Assembly: GCA_028551475.1 (NCBI GenBank)
Contig: CM052361.1
Span: 18,293,274-18,357,273 of the forward strand
DNA: 64,000 nt
Reading direction: 5' to 3'
Origin: Casuarina equisetifolia
Taxonomy: Eukaryota > Streptophyta > Magnoliopsida > Fagales > Casuarinaceae
Shown here: positions 63,301 through 64,000 of the stretch, in pieces
Position numbering within the stretch: position 1 is the stretch's first letter
Layout of the letters: every line of letters begins with the position of its first letter
The notes under the pieces: generated by a model
Database searches by the model: none
What the model saw: only the letters and a program-made list of their open reading frames with translations
What the model was told of the DNA's origin: nothing
Translations under genes and position numbers: made by a program

Positions 63301-64000
63301 GTTTCAAATGAGTCATTAATGCATAGAAATGGCTTGTCTTGTTGTTATAAACAATGGAATCCAGAATTTACTTGCATGTCTGCATTATAGTGCCAAAAAG
63401 AAATTTAAAAAAATCACTTTCACCGCATAAGTGAGTGAAACCCAGAGTAAAATACCGTATATAGAAAATAAGCTAGATTAGATTAAAGATATTGATAGCT
63501 TAAATAAACAAGTGGGGAATATGTAGGGATCCAAGATTTGCATAAGAATTTCCACATTAATTTACAAGAATATCTAATGAGTTATTTACTTAGAGGAAGA
63601 TCAAATCTCATAGGTGATCTTTTTTTTAAAGCCATGTTCTCATACTTCAAATACTAGCATTTTTGTAGGCCAGTAGATGTTACCTATTAAACATGGTTAT
63701 TGTCATTGTCAAAATATTCAACTAATTAATAAATTATATTCAACAAATAAGAGATGATAAATCTAGGAGGCCTAGGTTCACCTATTCTCAAAAAGCCTTA
63801 AGTTCGGTCTTTTGTCAATGAAAAATTGACTCATTCACGAGATTGAATTGAAATATACAAATGAAATGATTATCTTTGACACCATTTGAAAGCTTAAGTT
63901 CACCTATTTTTGAAAGATCTTATTGAGGATATGGGTTGTCTAAATTTATAAAACATTTTTCTCTCCAATGTGGGGACTTTGTTATTCAATCACAAATATT
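60300..64000. other. Upstream and intergenic DNA, no gene recognised
   Basis: The first part should contain the EXO70A1 promoter. Open frames at 60831-61109 (plus), 61956-62183 (minus) and 62787-62996 (minus) are 69-92 codons long. They show no family I can name and no convincing exon borders. The rest is AT-rich with a 72-bp tandem repeat. A gene lying mainly outside the window cannot be excluded. Confidence 0.45.
62449..62592. repeat. 72-bp tandem duplication
   Basis: Two direct copies start at 62449 and 62521 with ctgtttttcctaat and end with gctgctaattgtaaa. By eye they differ at about two or three bases, so the duplication is fairly recent. Confidence 0.92.

Overview
The window is nuclear DNA of a flowering plant, most likely a eudicot. 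Multi-exon genes have GT-AG introns and AT-rich intergenic DNA, and the products are plant families: a PTS1-tailed uricase, a CCCH/WD40 protein of the ZFWD type, EXO70A1, a VPS60-type ESCRT-III subunit and a plant bZIP. A Ty1-copia retrotransposon is also present. The species cannot be fixed from the sequence. Exon models were built by hand by joining reading phases at splice sites. All six intact gene models close without a frame error.

Layout. 1-6500: AT-rich DNA with decayed repeats, a possible SINE head and one unassigned 113-codon reading frame. 7674-13052 (+): atypical bZIP protein, 4 coding exons. 13684-17680 (-): VPS60/CHMP5 ESCRT-III subunit, 7 exons. 19671-26530 (+): peroxisomal uricase, 8 exons. 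27758-29236 (+): intronless GT4-type glycosyltransferase with an N-terminal membrane anchor. 30241-38468 (-): a broken Nudix hydrolase gene of the NUDX26 type, split in its second exon by a 5.07-kb copia element (33208-38275). 39772-43867 (-): CCCH zinc finger/WD40 protein with a three-copy 29-residue repeat. 46619-60154 (-): EXO70A1, 12 exons, with a recent 307-bp tandem duplication in an intron. 60155-64000: EXO70A1 upstream region and unassigned repeat-rich DNA.

The genes are independent housekeeping-type loci, not an operon or cluster. VPS60 and EXO70A1 both act in membrane trafficking, but nothing here ties them together. VPS60, the glycosyltransferase and the Nudix gene lie close together, as their relatives do in Arabidopsis (At3g10640, At3g10630 and At3g10620, from memory). 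This suggests an old conserved block with uricase lying inside it here.

I see no new biological system. The most informative observation is the Nudix locus. The copia insertion, its target-site duplication, a run of C-to-T/G-to-A type stop and missense changes in exons 1-4, and clean exons 5-6 together record how one gene of the block died.
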